Source of the DNA: Solen grandis
Lineage: Eukaryota; Mollusca; Bivalvia; Adapedonta; Solenidae
Direction: 5' to 3'
Length of the DNA: 64,000 bases
Assembly (NCBI GenBank): GCA_021229015.1
Contig: CM037778.1
Coordinates: 12,372,956 to 12,436,955 of the forward strand
Below are positions 1 to 10,670 of the stretch, one piece after another. Under the pieces are notes generated by a model. It ran no database searches, was not told the DNA's origin, and saw only the letters and a program-made list of their open reading frames with translations. Position numbers and translations under genes: made by a program. How positions within the stretch are numbered: position 1 is the first letter of the stretch; each line of letters opens with the position of its first letter.

Positions 1-1894
1 CCAACCAAATTCAGGCACGAGCCACCTTTGCATCGAAAGAAACTACACTCCTCCGCATGATTAAGTGAAAGTTACGCAACATCACAGGGAAACTAGTTCT
101 TTTGTGTTTTTATGCTACATACAATTATTGTTTCCCGTAACTATGTATATTTTACTCAAAATTGGATTTTCAACGATTTGGCTGAATCTCAGCATACATG
201 TGTTATAGAATTCTTTTCAATTTCTCGATCATTCATACAAAATGAAGAGGTTATTCGGTTTGGAATGTAGAGAATTGGACCTCAGAATGTAGGTTCTATA
301 GTTGTGAGTGACTACGTCACACACAACTAATCAAAGCGCACAATGCGCTGAGAGACGGCGACGGGATAATTAACATTATAAACCCAGAGTTTCTGAAGTT
401 ATTGAAGCAGTCACATGAAGACAAAAACTCCACCCGCTGTTGCTACAGAATTTCTGTTTGTAACATAATATTCCGGAGTAAAGGTCATGAACCTTTCATT
501 CATAAAGAGCTGCATACCTAAGTAGGTCATTCTCTTTCTCTAGTGCTAGCGAATTCTATCTGTTGTTTTGTATATGTAGAAATTGTCCTGGTATTTGATT
601 ATTTAAGATACTAGAATGTTTGCCTATCTATTTCCAAGTTAAGAAATGCCCTTGGAGGAACCTAACTCGCCATCATGCAAAATTAAATATTGTGTGGACT
701 ACTTTAAGTCAATTACATACATACGGAGCACTATTTTTTTTTTTACAGGAGTAGATCTTCATATACGTAAGATGGGTTGCTGTTCTGGTTAAGAAATGTC
801 ACGGATATTTTTTTCACGCTTAAAATTGATGCTTCCAATGCAAATTATGGCAAAAGAAAACATGTTAACAAACAATAACACACTAAAAGCGGTTACGGTT
901 ATGATTTAAACGTCTGTGTAACATATTCCACTCGTATTCGTTAGTGCAGAATCGCATTGCATGGATCCGCACTAAGCGCGGAGGGGTACAGTTAAAATTG
1001 TTGTGGAAAATATGCAAATTAGCAAGGCCTGATTTCGTTCTTCAGCATAAGACGGCTAATCGCCGTCTAAAAACCATATGCCCTATCACGTTACCGGCGA
1101 GTCTCACAGTAACCTAATCGGAGGCAGGCCTGTCCTGTATACGTTTACTGTAACATTAATTAAAGCAAGACAGACAATTGCCCATATTCAAGTTCTGACC
1201 ACAAATTCTCGAAAAGACACAAACTTCTCACGCTTATAATATCAATTGATCGATGAACGATGTTCTTTTAGCATATTTTCAGCTTAGTTAAATTTCGTAC
1301 TCAACTTTGATTGAAACAATGTTTGAGAACACTCCGTATAATTTAGACTTAAACCTTAGCATGATTTTTAGTGATTTATTTTTTGAGAACAGCATTCAAA
1401 TATACTACTCAAATTTGAACAAATAATTGAATATAATGGAAATAAAAGTAATAAAAGTGCAAATGTAGAGTCCAGTAGTCCGAAACACCTTAACTAGATC
1501 TGTGCTAACGTTTTGAAGATGCATAAAAGACAGAAGTCTTTGTGTTGTTTAAGATGTATTAAAACATAGAAAATGATCCACCATAAATATATAACTATAC
1601 ATTAAAGTTGAAATCAAATACGTCGACTGTACTGACAGAGAGTTCTGTACAGGTTAGAATGGTTTGAATAATGACATAAAATTGAAAGAGACGACAGAAG
1701 AAAGAAACATGCTAACTGTCAGACTCAAAGGGTGTTAACATATACCGGTTAGTGTACAATAAACAACTTAAAAAATCATGACAAGAGACGGAAGATAAAT
1801 GCGTAAATCATGAAATAATATACTGACCAAGATATTCTCACCACCCAGCAAAAAAAACAACAAAAAACGAGTCGTATAAAATGAACCCATGCTA
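1..1894. other. Non-coding, nothing recognised
   Basis: AT-rich sequence with stops in all frames and no convincing coding stretch. The only local structure noticed is a short hairpin near 1,051-1,070 with 7-base arms (AGACGGC / GCCGTCT). It could be intergenic or intronic; I cannot say which. Confidence 0.6.
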
Positions 1895-2090
1895 GTTTAA
1901 ACTTATTTATTTTACGTCGACCGGAAAAAAGTTATTAAAAAAAAACTTAAACTAATCCCTGACTACGTTTCTTGGGTTGGACCAGTACTTTGTGCATGTG
2001 AAGGTCATGCAAATCCTTGTTCCCTACGAGGTTCGAACCCGCAACCTTCGGATCCACAGTCGGGTATGTTACAACTGGGCCACGGCGCCC
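1895..2090 (-). mobile_element. tRNA-derived SINE, family 1 (reverse strand)
   Basis: Read on the reverse strand, it starts with a tRNA-like head at about 2,090-2,020 that has a degenerate A box (TGGCCCAGTTG) and a perfect B box (GGTTCGAACC). A body follows, then a tail containing TCGACGTAAAATAAATAAG. The same body and tail recur on the forward strand at 29,928-30,205 and, truncated, at 35,081-35,172, which shows an interspersed family and not a working tRNA gene. The 5' end directly abuts the MITE that starts at 2,091. Confidence 0.75.
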
Positions 2091-3422
2091 ATTTTTAGCT
2101 CACCTGAGCACTTTGTGCTCAAGTGAGCTATTAGGATCGCCCTGCGTCCGTCGTCCGTCGTCGTGCGTCGTCCGTCGTCAACAATTTTCTTTAAACGACA
2201 TCTCCTCTGAAACCATTGGACAGAATTTGATTAAACTTGGCAGGGATGATCCTTGGGTCAACCTTCACAAAAGTTGCTAAAATAAACTTGATCCATGTAG
2301 AACTCTGGTTGCCATGGCAACAAAAAGAAAAAAAATATGAAAACTTTAAAAATCATCTTCTTCAAAACTACTGGCCAGATTTTAAAATAAATTGGTACAG
2401 ATGTTCCTTGGGTTAACCTCTACCAAAGTTGCTAAAATTATTCCGATCCGTAAAAAAACATGGCTGCCAGGGGCGGGGCTTATTTGCCTTATATGTATAT
2501 AGAGAAACCTTTAAACAACATCTCCTCTGAAACCACTGGACAGAATTTGATTAAACTTGGCAGGGATGATCCTTGGGTCAACCTTCACAAAAGTTGCTAA
2601 AATAAACTTGATCCATGTAGAACTCTGGTTGCCATGGCAACAAAAAAAAAAATGAAAACTTAAAAAATCATCTTCTTCAAAACTACTGGCCAGATTTTAA
2701 AATAAATTGGTACAGATGTTCCTTGGGTTAACCTCTACCAAAGTTGCTAAAATTATTCCGATCCGTAAAAAAACATGGCTGCCAGGGGCGGGGCTTATTT
2801 GCCTTATATGTATATAGAGAAACCTTTAAACAACATCTCCTCTGAAACCACTGGACAGAATTTGATTAAACTTGGCAGGGATGATCCTTGGGTCAACCTT
2901 CACAAAAGTTGCTAAAATAAACTTGATTCATGTAGAACTCTGGTTGCCATGGCAACAAAAAGAAAAAAAAATGAAAACTTTAAAAATCATCTTCTTCAAA
3001 ACTTCTTGCCAGATTTTAAAATAAATTAGTACAGATGTTCCTTGGGTCAACCTCTACCAAAGTTGCTAAAATTATTCCGATCCTTAAAAAAACATGGCCG
3101 CCAGGGGCGGGGCTTATTGCCTTATATGTATATAGAGAAACCTTTAAACAACATCTCCTCTGACACCACTGGACAGAATTTGATTAAACTTAGCAGGGAT
3201 GATCCTTGGGTCAACCTTCACAAAAGTTGCTAAAATAAACTTGATCCATATAGAACTCTGGTTGCCATGGCAACAAAAAGAAAAAAAAAATGAAAACTTT
3301 AAAAATCATCTTCTTCAAAAACTAGTGGCCAGATTTTAAAAAAAATTAGTACAGATGTTCCTTGGGTCAACCTTTTTATCTCAGGTGAGCGATTTTAGGG
3401 CCATCATGGGCCTCTTGTTATT
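2091..3422 (-). mobile_element. Non-autonomous element with palindromic terminus and internal tandem array (copy 1)
   Basis: The left end is ATTTTTAGCTCACCTGAG followed by a 15-base-arm hairpin (2,096-2,130, one mismatch) and a run of GTCCGTCGTC-type repeats. The right end reads CTCAGGTGAGCGATTTTAGG then GGCCTCTTGTTATT. Both termini match, in the opposite orientation, those of the element at 48,448-49,050, so the two belong to one family. The interior holds about four tandem units of about 318 bp. There is no transposase, so it would depend on enzymes supplied elsewhere. Small peptides readable inside the units repeat with them and are not genes. Confidence 0.75.
2190..3378. repeat. ~318 bp tandem repeat, about 4 copies
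   Basis: Successive units begin near 2,191, 2,511, 2,826 and 3,146 with TTTAAACRACATCTCCTCTG and run through GGTTGCCATGGCAACAAAAA, an A-rich stretch and GGCTGCCAGGGGCGGGGC. The last unit is incomplete. Units differ by only a few substitutions and A-run lengths, so amplification is recent. The array lies wholly inside the element bounded at 2,091 and 3,422. Confidence 0.9.
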
Positions 3423-3689
3423 ATGAAAAACTTATCATGAAAATATGAAATTAAATATTTATAAATGATACAGTTCTGAGTGATTATATATTCAGTCAAA
3501 ATGCCAAATACCCTACCAACATTGCTTACAAAAAAAAAAAAAAAAAAAAAATGCACAAAGACAGTAAAGACAAAGAGAAACTTCTTAACACTATCGCAAG
3601 GAATTACCTGGGGATTCGGAATGATTTGACGTTTCTCTGACGTACATTTGCCGAATTTTTACCGGTGCAAAATGAACTTCTACTTTTTT
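3423..3689. other. Non-coding spacer with poly-A tract
   Basis: Short AT-rich spacer between the tandem-repeat element and the LINE. It includes an A tract of about 21 bases at 3,531-3,551, which could be the tail of another retroposon. No coding or structural signal is seen otherwise. Confidence 0.5.
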
Positions 3690-4369
3690 TATGTTGTCCG
3701 CATCATCTAACAAACTTTCCAAAATAAACTACGGACTGTGTGCGTATTAAAACAGGAACATCGCAAACGGTTCCAAGGTTGACAACACCGTGGGAGGGAA
3801 TGGGGATAAGCTCCCTTTTCCCTACAAAATGCTCCCAAGGTTTGCGTAAAATATTGCCTCTGTCAACCAAGTCCAGCTCTGGCCTGCACGTGTGACTAGT
3901 CTCTAGTCCGGCGGAACTGTTTACCACTGACAGGAGAAGGGGCGAAGGCGGGTCCTGTGGCGCCTAAACCACTTGTTTCGGGCAGATTAGGCTCGTTAGT
4001 CAACCATTCTAATGAGAAGGAAAACTCTGATTTTCAAACCTCCGCTGCCTTGCGGCTATACCCATACAGGGGAAATACTAAGGGTTGGGGAAAACCCTAC
4101 AGAACACCCAGAGAGCTGAAGTCAGATATACCGGGCCTTTATGGCGCTTTCGAACGAACCACGGCATTGTACACTATACACCCATATCTACAATGTCTAC
4201 ATGTAACCTAGTACATCGATATTGCGCTGCATCTTTGAGGTCCCTCCAGGGAGGAGCAGTGCCGGGCTCTGTGCCTCGACAGAGTCCACTCAAAGCTACT
4301 GGAGGTCACACACATCGTTTTATAGCCAGGAGACGAGGAAGAACAACTACTGACCGCACAAAGAAACCA

Positions 4370-5070
4370 AAGCAGCAACAACTAAATGTTATGCATTGGA
4401 ATGCAGAAGGGCTTTCAACAAGAAGGCAGAGCTGGAACATATCCTGCATGAAAGGAACATACAAATCTGCTGTATCCAAGAGACTCACCTTAGGAACCAA
4501 AAATCCTTCATGGTTCGAGGCTATCAATGTTTCCGTTGTGACAGGATAGCAAGAAGCAAAGGAGGAATCCTTACACTGGTCAGAAACAACATTGGGGCGA
4601 CCCAAACCAGAATGCATATGGATGACACTGAATATCAAGTATTGTGCCTTAGACTGAGCAATAGGGTGATGCATGTTGTTAACCTCTACTCACCAAATGA
4701 CAGAGCTCTATCCTTGGACACTATCGATCCAGAGGACACCAATTACCTTGTTGTTGGTGACGACAACAGCCACTCCCAGAGCTGGGGATACGACCATATG
4801 GACAGGCGCGGAGAGGAGGTTGAGACCTGGCGGACGAACACAATCTGATCCTGATAAAATGACCCTGACGACCATCCAACGTTTACTCCAGACGTTGCAT
4901 TCCACATCCACACCTGATCTGGCATTCTGTACAGAAGACATTCACAGCAGTGTCACCAGGGAAGTAGGTGAACAGTTAGGCGGAAGCGACCACCGCCCAG
5001 TTTATCTCACCATACAGTGCAAGGTCAGACCAGAGTCCAATTTCCCTCGATGGAACTACAAGAAGGCAGA
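4370..5070 (+). pseudogene. LINE endonuclease (exonuclease-endonuclease-phosphatase fold), frameshifted
   Basis: Fragments in different forward frames show the hallmark order MHWNAEG, then ICCIQETHL (catalytic Glu region), VVNLYSPN, YLVVGDDNSHSQSWG and finally GGSDHRPV (catalytic His motif, near 4,980-5,000). In intact elements this domain nicks target DNA to prime reverse transcription. Shifts occur near 4,430 and 4,840. All key motifs are recognisable, so the family call is firm although the copy cannot be functional. Confidence 0.85.
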
Positions 5071-5639
5071 CTGGAGTTCATACAGGCAACTCATGATGAT
5101 CACTGCAGGGACATTAGATAGATGGCAGAGACATCAATAGAGTCATTAAGGACTTCAACGCTGCCATTCTTAAAGCTGCCCATAAATACATACCTCGAGG
5201 TGCCAGGAAGAATTACAAGCCATACTGGAATGAGGACTTGGAAGGCCTTCAGAACAGTCTGTCAGAAGCCAGGAGGGAAGCAGAATCTAACCATCCCTTG
5301 TAAACAACAACAATCTGCCAAGGCCAAGTTCCTAAAAGCAAAGATTCAGGCCAGGCGAACATCCTGAGAGAGGAAACATCATCTCTAACCTAGAAAAGGA
5401 AGGCACTAGTTGTGGAAGCTCACCAAACAGTGAATGTTTAAGCCGGTAGTGAAAAAGGCACAAATTTCGTTGATAGATGGGATTCCCTGCTGACGGGCAA
5501 ACAGGGGAGCAAACAAATTCGCTGACAAATATGAGGATGTAAGCAAATCCCATCAGCAGGGAAAGATTGAGAGAGGTCAGAGAGAGGAAAGAGAGAGGAC
5601 AACAGGGAAGGCCAAGGAGGAAGTCTGGAGAAGGACCTC

Positions 5640-6600
5640 ACCCTAAGTGAACTTCAAGCTGCCCTACGACAGCTCAAAACTAAGAGGTCACCAGGTCCAG
5701 ATGCATCACAAATGAGATGCTCACACACTTGGGCTGCTTTGCAACGGGCAAACTCCTGGATATATACAATCTAACCTGGAGGAAGGACAACCCCCACAAA
5801 TTTGGAGGAGGCGACCATATCCCCATTCAAAGGCGGGCAAGGTTTCGAAATAAGGCATAAAGCTATCGTCCCATCAGTCTCACCAGTGTTGTATGTAAGA
5901 CAATGGAGAGGATTGTAAACCAGCGACTTAAGGGGGTACCTGGAATACAACCAACTTCTGGCTAACAAACAGGCTGGTTCAGGCAGTTCAGGTTTACTGA
6001 AGACCAAACAACTTTCCTTGTCAAGGATTGAGGATGCCTTTCAAAAAAAGAAGGTCACCCTATTTCACTGGATCTCCTCCAGAGAGCTTTGAACAAGGTA
6101 GGGGACGATGGTCTACTGGTCAAGCTACAGAGGAATGGGGTTGGAGGCACATGTACAAGTGGGTCAAGTCGTTTCTGTTTAAAGAAGAGCACGAGTTAGC
6201 ACCGGGGGGCCCCCAATCGAAAGTTCCTACAGATACAGGGTTCCCTCAAGGTGGTGTCCTGTCGCCCACCTTTTTTGATCTTAATAAATGATCTGGTGTC
6301 CGATCTACCAAGAGGTATCAAAGCAGCACTCTACGCAGACGACCTTGTCCTATGGTGTTCAGAAGAACAGCCCTACTGCCACCTACAGGTGCAACAAGCT
6401 GCCGACCAGCTATCAGCATGGGCAGATGAGTGGGGGTGTACAGGTGATTACAGAAAAATATGTACGACCCTTTCACACTGTCACCAAAACAGTAGTGGAA
6501 CCATCAAAGTCAGTGGGCACCTCTTACTGAATGGAAGAGGCTACCTACCTCGGTGTGACCTTCGACAAACGGCTAAATGGAAGCCCCTTATAGGACGCTG
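5640..6600 (+). pseudogene. LINE reverse transcriptase, frameshifted
   Basis: Recognisable pieces in order: LQAALRQLKTKRSPGPDA (about 5,651-5,704), YRPISLTSVVCKTMERIVNQ (about 5,866-5,925), FPQGGVLSP (about 6,241-6,267) and the catalytic YADDLVLW box (about 6,331-6,354). Each belongs to fingers/palm motifs of non-LTR reverse transcriptases. Several frameshifts and stops separate them, and part of the region between 5,930 and 6,240 is poorly alignable. A relic, not an active enzyme. Confidence 0.88.
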
Positions 6601-7960
6601 AAACCAAGGCCCGGAAAAAGTAGCTATTCTCCGGAAACTGGCGGGGGCCCAACTGGGGAGAAAATGAGGAGATACTAAAGACAGTTACCAAGGCACAATC
6701 AGGCCCCATCTTAGAATATGGACCCCGAGCTTGGATGACTACGCAAAGACAAACCAGAGTGTGCCCGATAAGGTCCAGAACCAAGCCTTACTTGTTAAAA
6801 CAGGAGCAATGAAATCCACTCCAATCAAGGTATGGAAAATCTCACCCCATTCCATCCTCAGACATAGAAGAGACGCCAAAGCACTTGTGCAAGCCAGAAG
6901 TTATGAGTTCCTGCCAGACCACCAATGACACAAAAGCTACAAGGATGACAAGAATCGTTGCGCAGAGAAAGCTTTGTACACGAGGCCAAGAAATGACCAG
7001 GTTTCGCTGAAAAATTTGGGTCCTTCTATCAGCCTCTTGATAGGTCTGACCTGCCAACAAAAGGAACCAAAAAACTGTCCAACACCCGTATCAGTAGACT
7101 GTGCCACAACCCCATCCAAGTACAGTGGATGTGTCACCAAAAAGCATCAAAACCCGCAAGATGGTGATGGTATCCCCCAGAGTCATGGCCCTTATCTATC
7201 AGATGGCTCAGTACAGCAGCTATCAAAGATGGAGGAGCTGGCATCTACATCTAACATACCAATGGTAGAATTGACACAGTTAGTGTAGCAAACAGGGACT
7301 TTATGTACCAACTACAAAGCAGGTATAGGCCACATGACAGCTCGAGATGATTGAAGAGTCTCCAGAGAACTGCCCCAGATCGTCATTTAATGATGCTCTG
7401 TCGGTATACGGGCCCCTTTAGAATAGCACCAGCTGCCTGATTATCTCGCATGCGCAAACCAGACAATGCACTCCAGTGGTCCCCGCCCATTGCGGCATCC
7501 CTGGAAATGAGAAGGGGATGAACTGGCAAAGCTAGGGGCGGAATGTGATCTGCCCGTGAACCACATCAGCTACAAGGAGAAGGTCACAACAGTTTAAGCA
7601 GCAATGAGGTGCCAGTCAGACAAGGATGACTACCATACCTGGACAGGAGGGAGAAGTAACCATCTTCAGGCTCCGCACAGGCATAACAGGCTGAACGCTT
7701 TGTACAAACTAAATTAGCTGCTCTTTCCCAAGTGCTCTGTGGACGTGACAATCAAAAAAGGAACCCTCCTACAACAATGTCCTCTCTTGAACAACGAGAA
7801 GAGCGGTGGGCAGGGGGAGACCGGGATAAGAACGAAAAATTTCACGGCGCGATGGAGGAACTGCAGAAGCGGAACCTTCATCGATGTGGCCGGCCTGAGG
7901 TTTTTAGAGGTGAACGAGAAGAGAAGGGAAAAACTCGCCCAAAAACAAATAAACATCTAC
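6600..7960 (+). pseudogene. LINE C-terminal region: thumb, RNase H relic and Cys-rich tail
   Basis: After the reverse transcriptase come HRRDAKALVQA (about 6,862-6,894), then an RNase H-like segment with DGS near 7,199 and KDGGAGIYI near 7,229-7,255, and GIPGNE followed by DELAKLGAECDLP near 7,495-7,555. A distal LLQQCPLLN motif (about 7,768-7,794) and FIDVAGL (about 7,878-7,898) match the Cys-rich tail that follows RNase H in I-superfamily elements. In-frame stops and frameshifts separate all of these. RNase H in such elements removes RNA from the RNA-DNA hybrid. Confidence 0.75.
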
Positions 7961-8019
7961 ATAAAAAAAAAGACTGCAACCACACAATAAATAATGAACA
8001 AAAAAAAAAAACAAATGTG

Positions 8020-8445
8020 ATCTACTGAATTATACAAAATGGGCATAACATAATAAAGAATTTTATATAACATACTAAATAATTTGCACAATATAATAAA
8101 GATGGTACACAACATGACAGAGAATTTTCAAATGTAATAAGATTGTACATAACATAATAAGAATGAACATAACGTAAAAAAGATGGTCATGATGAAATAA
8201 TTGAAGCGTTCCATACTATAGACCTGATCTTTTAGAATAACATGCTAAGATATGTAGTTTTGAAACGTGCAGCGCAGTTGGAAGCGCTTATACCCCGAGT
8301 AAACAGTCTACCTAAAGAAGCTATGGGAGTACATAATGATTTCTTGGAAAGTGCTTGGTGTAAGGTGAAGGTTGATATTGCTTTTCAAAATCTTCTAATT
8401 GGAAGTTCGAAAAAATTTAAAATGAAATTCGTAGATTTTTAATAC
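8020..8445. other. AT-rich non-coding with short ACATAATAA-type repeats
   Basis: From 8,040 to 8,200 a degenerate ACATAATAAAGAATG-like word recurs several times, possibly a variable 3' tail of the preceding LINE. A 66-codon open stretch at 8,242-8,442 (+) has no recognisable motif and is not called as a gene. Confidence 0.45.
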
Positions 8446-9146
8446 TGTTTTTGGTTTTTTGCGATTCATTTTCTTTCCCAAATATTTTTTTCTTTTTTCC
8501 ATACAAAGAATCGCCTTGTAATACATTTCATTTGATCACAAGGGGGGAAAGGGGAGAAATTCAAACCGGAATCCTTTATTGACAAGGGAAAGAAAAGAAC
8601 CTCCCCCGTCCCAGGGGAAGAAAACTTGTCCCGAACCGGAGGGCGTGAAAACCAAAGGTTGACAAATAATAAGGTTTCCCTCTTGCTTTTCCTTGGTTTA
8701 CGGGAAACCAAGGGTTTTGGGATGTGACTTGGTGTGGTTTTGAAAGGGGGCATTGTCTTATATAAAAGAAAACAGTGCGCCCCGTTTTTTGCCAAAAAGA
8801 CCGCTTCCAAAAACCCCTAACCTTTGTTGAATTTTTCCCCGCAAGACATTTCAGCAATGTTTTAGCCATGAACTTAAACCCCCCAAAGAAACAATCAGTG
8901 TTTTCTTAAATTAATTTCTGGTAAATGTATTCGTTATTCATGTTCAGAAAACCCGATGTTTCTTAAATTTTCGGGGGTTAATATACGTTAATAAATTTTT
9001 CATGAAACAACGAAAATCATCCTCCACGAAAATTAATGATAAACAGTGTCATTTCCCAAGGAACACATTTAAACATTAAAGATGTGTTTTTAAAGGAGGA
9101 GTTCATACAAAATTTCCAAATGTAAAACTGTGTATTTTAAAAATCA

Positions 9147-9285
9147 AAATTGGACTTCCCCCTCAGGCAAAGCATATTGGGTTTGTACTGTTTTTTTATT
9201 GGACTTTCGCCTAAAGCAAAAGTCCATTGGGTTTGTTATGTTTATTAGGGCTTTTGCCTAAGCAAAAAAAAATTTTTGGGTTTTA
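9147..9285. repeat. Degraded short tandem repeat with palindromic core
   Basis: Three imperfect copies of a ~50-60 bp unit whose core is GGACTTTCGCCT..AAAGCAAAAGTCC followed by ATTGGGTTTGT. The core is a near-inverted repeat. Copies are damaged by homopolymer errors in the enclosing block. Confidence 0.5.
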
Positions 9286-10392
9286 TTTTTTTTTCTATTA
9301 TTATTATTCATTTTTTTCCCTTTTTTTGAGGTTAAAATTTTAAAACGGTTCGAAAAGGCAGCAGCAGAAATTTTAACAGTATCACAGTGACTTTGGCGCT
9401 TTTGTTGCGCATTTTTTTTCTTCATTTGATGTCACGGACCCGGGGTTGAAAAAAGTCCAAAAAGCTTGTACCGCTCTAGCCGATTTTTGACCAATTGAAT
9501 TGATTTTTTCACAAAATGTATGGATTGAGACTTAGTTGTGCAGGTTATATACTTTTTGCAACTTAAAAAAAGACAAGATTTTGGCTGAACCAAGTTTCAA
9601 TTTGGCCCAAAAAATTTTTTAATTTACGAAGCTTCAAATGCTAAAAAATTAAATTTGGACAGAACATGTTTTTTAAAATTTTTTCATTTTAAAAAGACTG
9701 ACGTCGATGACGTAAATGACGTCATGACGCTTAACAAATTTTTTAAAAACCAAAATGGGGGTTTTTTACCCCTACTCCCAAAACTTTCGACCGTTTTGAA
9801 AAAAAATTTCCCCTGAAGTGCAACATAGCATTTTTCCCCTTAGCTTTTCCTTTCCGGAAAATGAAAGGTCGGTCATTATTTTTTGGGTTTTTTTTTTTGG
9901 GCAAGGGTATTCAAAAAAAAAAAAAAAAAAAAAAAAATCTACCTGGACAGTGGGAAAAAATCTGCTGTGATTTGAAAGCCCTTTGGGTAAATTTATTTTT
10001 TGAAGCGGGGTTGAATTTGGTTAGTTATGGCAGAAGACAAAAAAGTATATTTTTAAAAAATTGAATCGCTGTATTTCATGAACTTTAACCCCAAAATTTA
10101 GTTTTCTGGTTAACATTGAGCTTTTTACAATACCAATTTAGAAACGTTATTTTGAAAGGCGTTGTCCACCCTTAGATATAAAGCCACTCAAAAATTTATA
10201 ACTAATTGTGTGCTGTCTTCAACTAATAAGGTTACATGGATAAAAATTATCAAAAATTTATTTTGAGTTCTTTTCAAAAGGGAAGGAAATTTTTTCATTT
10301 GTGAAGCCTTGTCCCACAATAAATTGGAAAAGGGGAAAAAGCATAGCAGTAGTAACAGCAAACACGGGCAATTTGGGCCGGCAGGGACGTCC

Positions 10393-10670
10393 CCGTGCCT
10401 CTGAGTAACAAGGGCATCACGCTGAGAACGGGAAAAATAGGGAGCGCCCTAAGGATGAGAATTCCAAGTAGGTCACGTGATCGGTAAAAAAAGGGGCATC
10501 ACGGGACTGAACAGGAACAAAAGGGGCGACCCAAGGTGATAGCATTCCAATAGGCAGTGAGTAACAATGGGGTCATCCGATAAAAAAAAAACAATGGGGA
10601 TGCGCACCTAAGGGGGAGTAGCTTCCCCAAGTGGTCACGTGACGTAACAATGGGGCGACACGAACAAACA
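10393..10670. repeat. Degraded ~80 bp tandem repeat
   Basis: About three and a half copies beginning near 10,393, 10,474, 10,557 and 10,637. Shared words are CAATGGGG, GCACCTAAGG, GATAGCATTCC and GTCACGTGA. Spacing is 80-83 bases. Differences between copies are mostly run-length changes and dropped bases, consistent with poor read quality and not with ancient decay. Confidence 0.55.

Larger units (their letters stand above)
3690..8020 (+). mobile_element. Decayed non-LTR retrotransposon (LINE) with RNase H
   Basis: In order on the + strand are an apurinic endonuclease-like domain, a reverse transcriptase, an RNase H-like segment, a Cys-rich C-terminal tail and an A-rich 3' end (about 7,985-8,015). 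This domain order is typical of the I superfamily, in which RNase H follows the reverse transcriptase; a Nimbus/I-type assignment is tentative. The reading frame is broken many times by small indels and stops, so the copy is dead. Sequence from about 3,690 to 4,370 is probably 5' UTR or ORF1 remnant, but I recognise no ORF1 motif. Exact ends are not defined because no target-site duplication was found. Confidence 0.85.

Noticed and set aside
2017..2090. Possible reverse-strand tRNA gene
   Set aside because: A and B boxes are present, but the acceptor stem does not pair and the same head continues into a SINE body found at other places.
4306..4674. 122-codon reverse-strand open stretch
   Set aside because: Lies antisense to the LINE endonuclease, whose forward-strand motifs explain the sequence.
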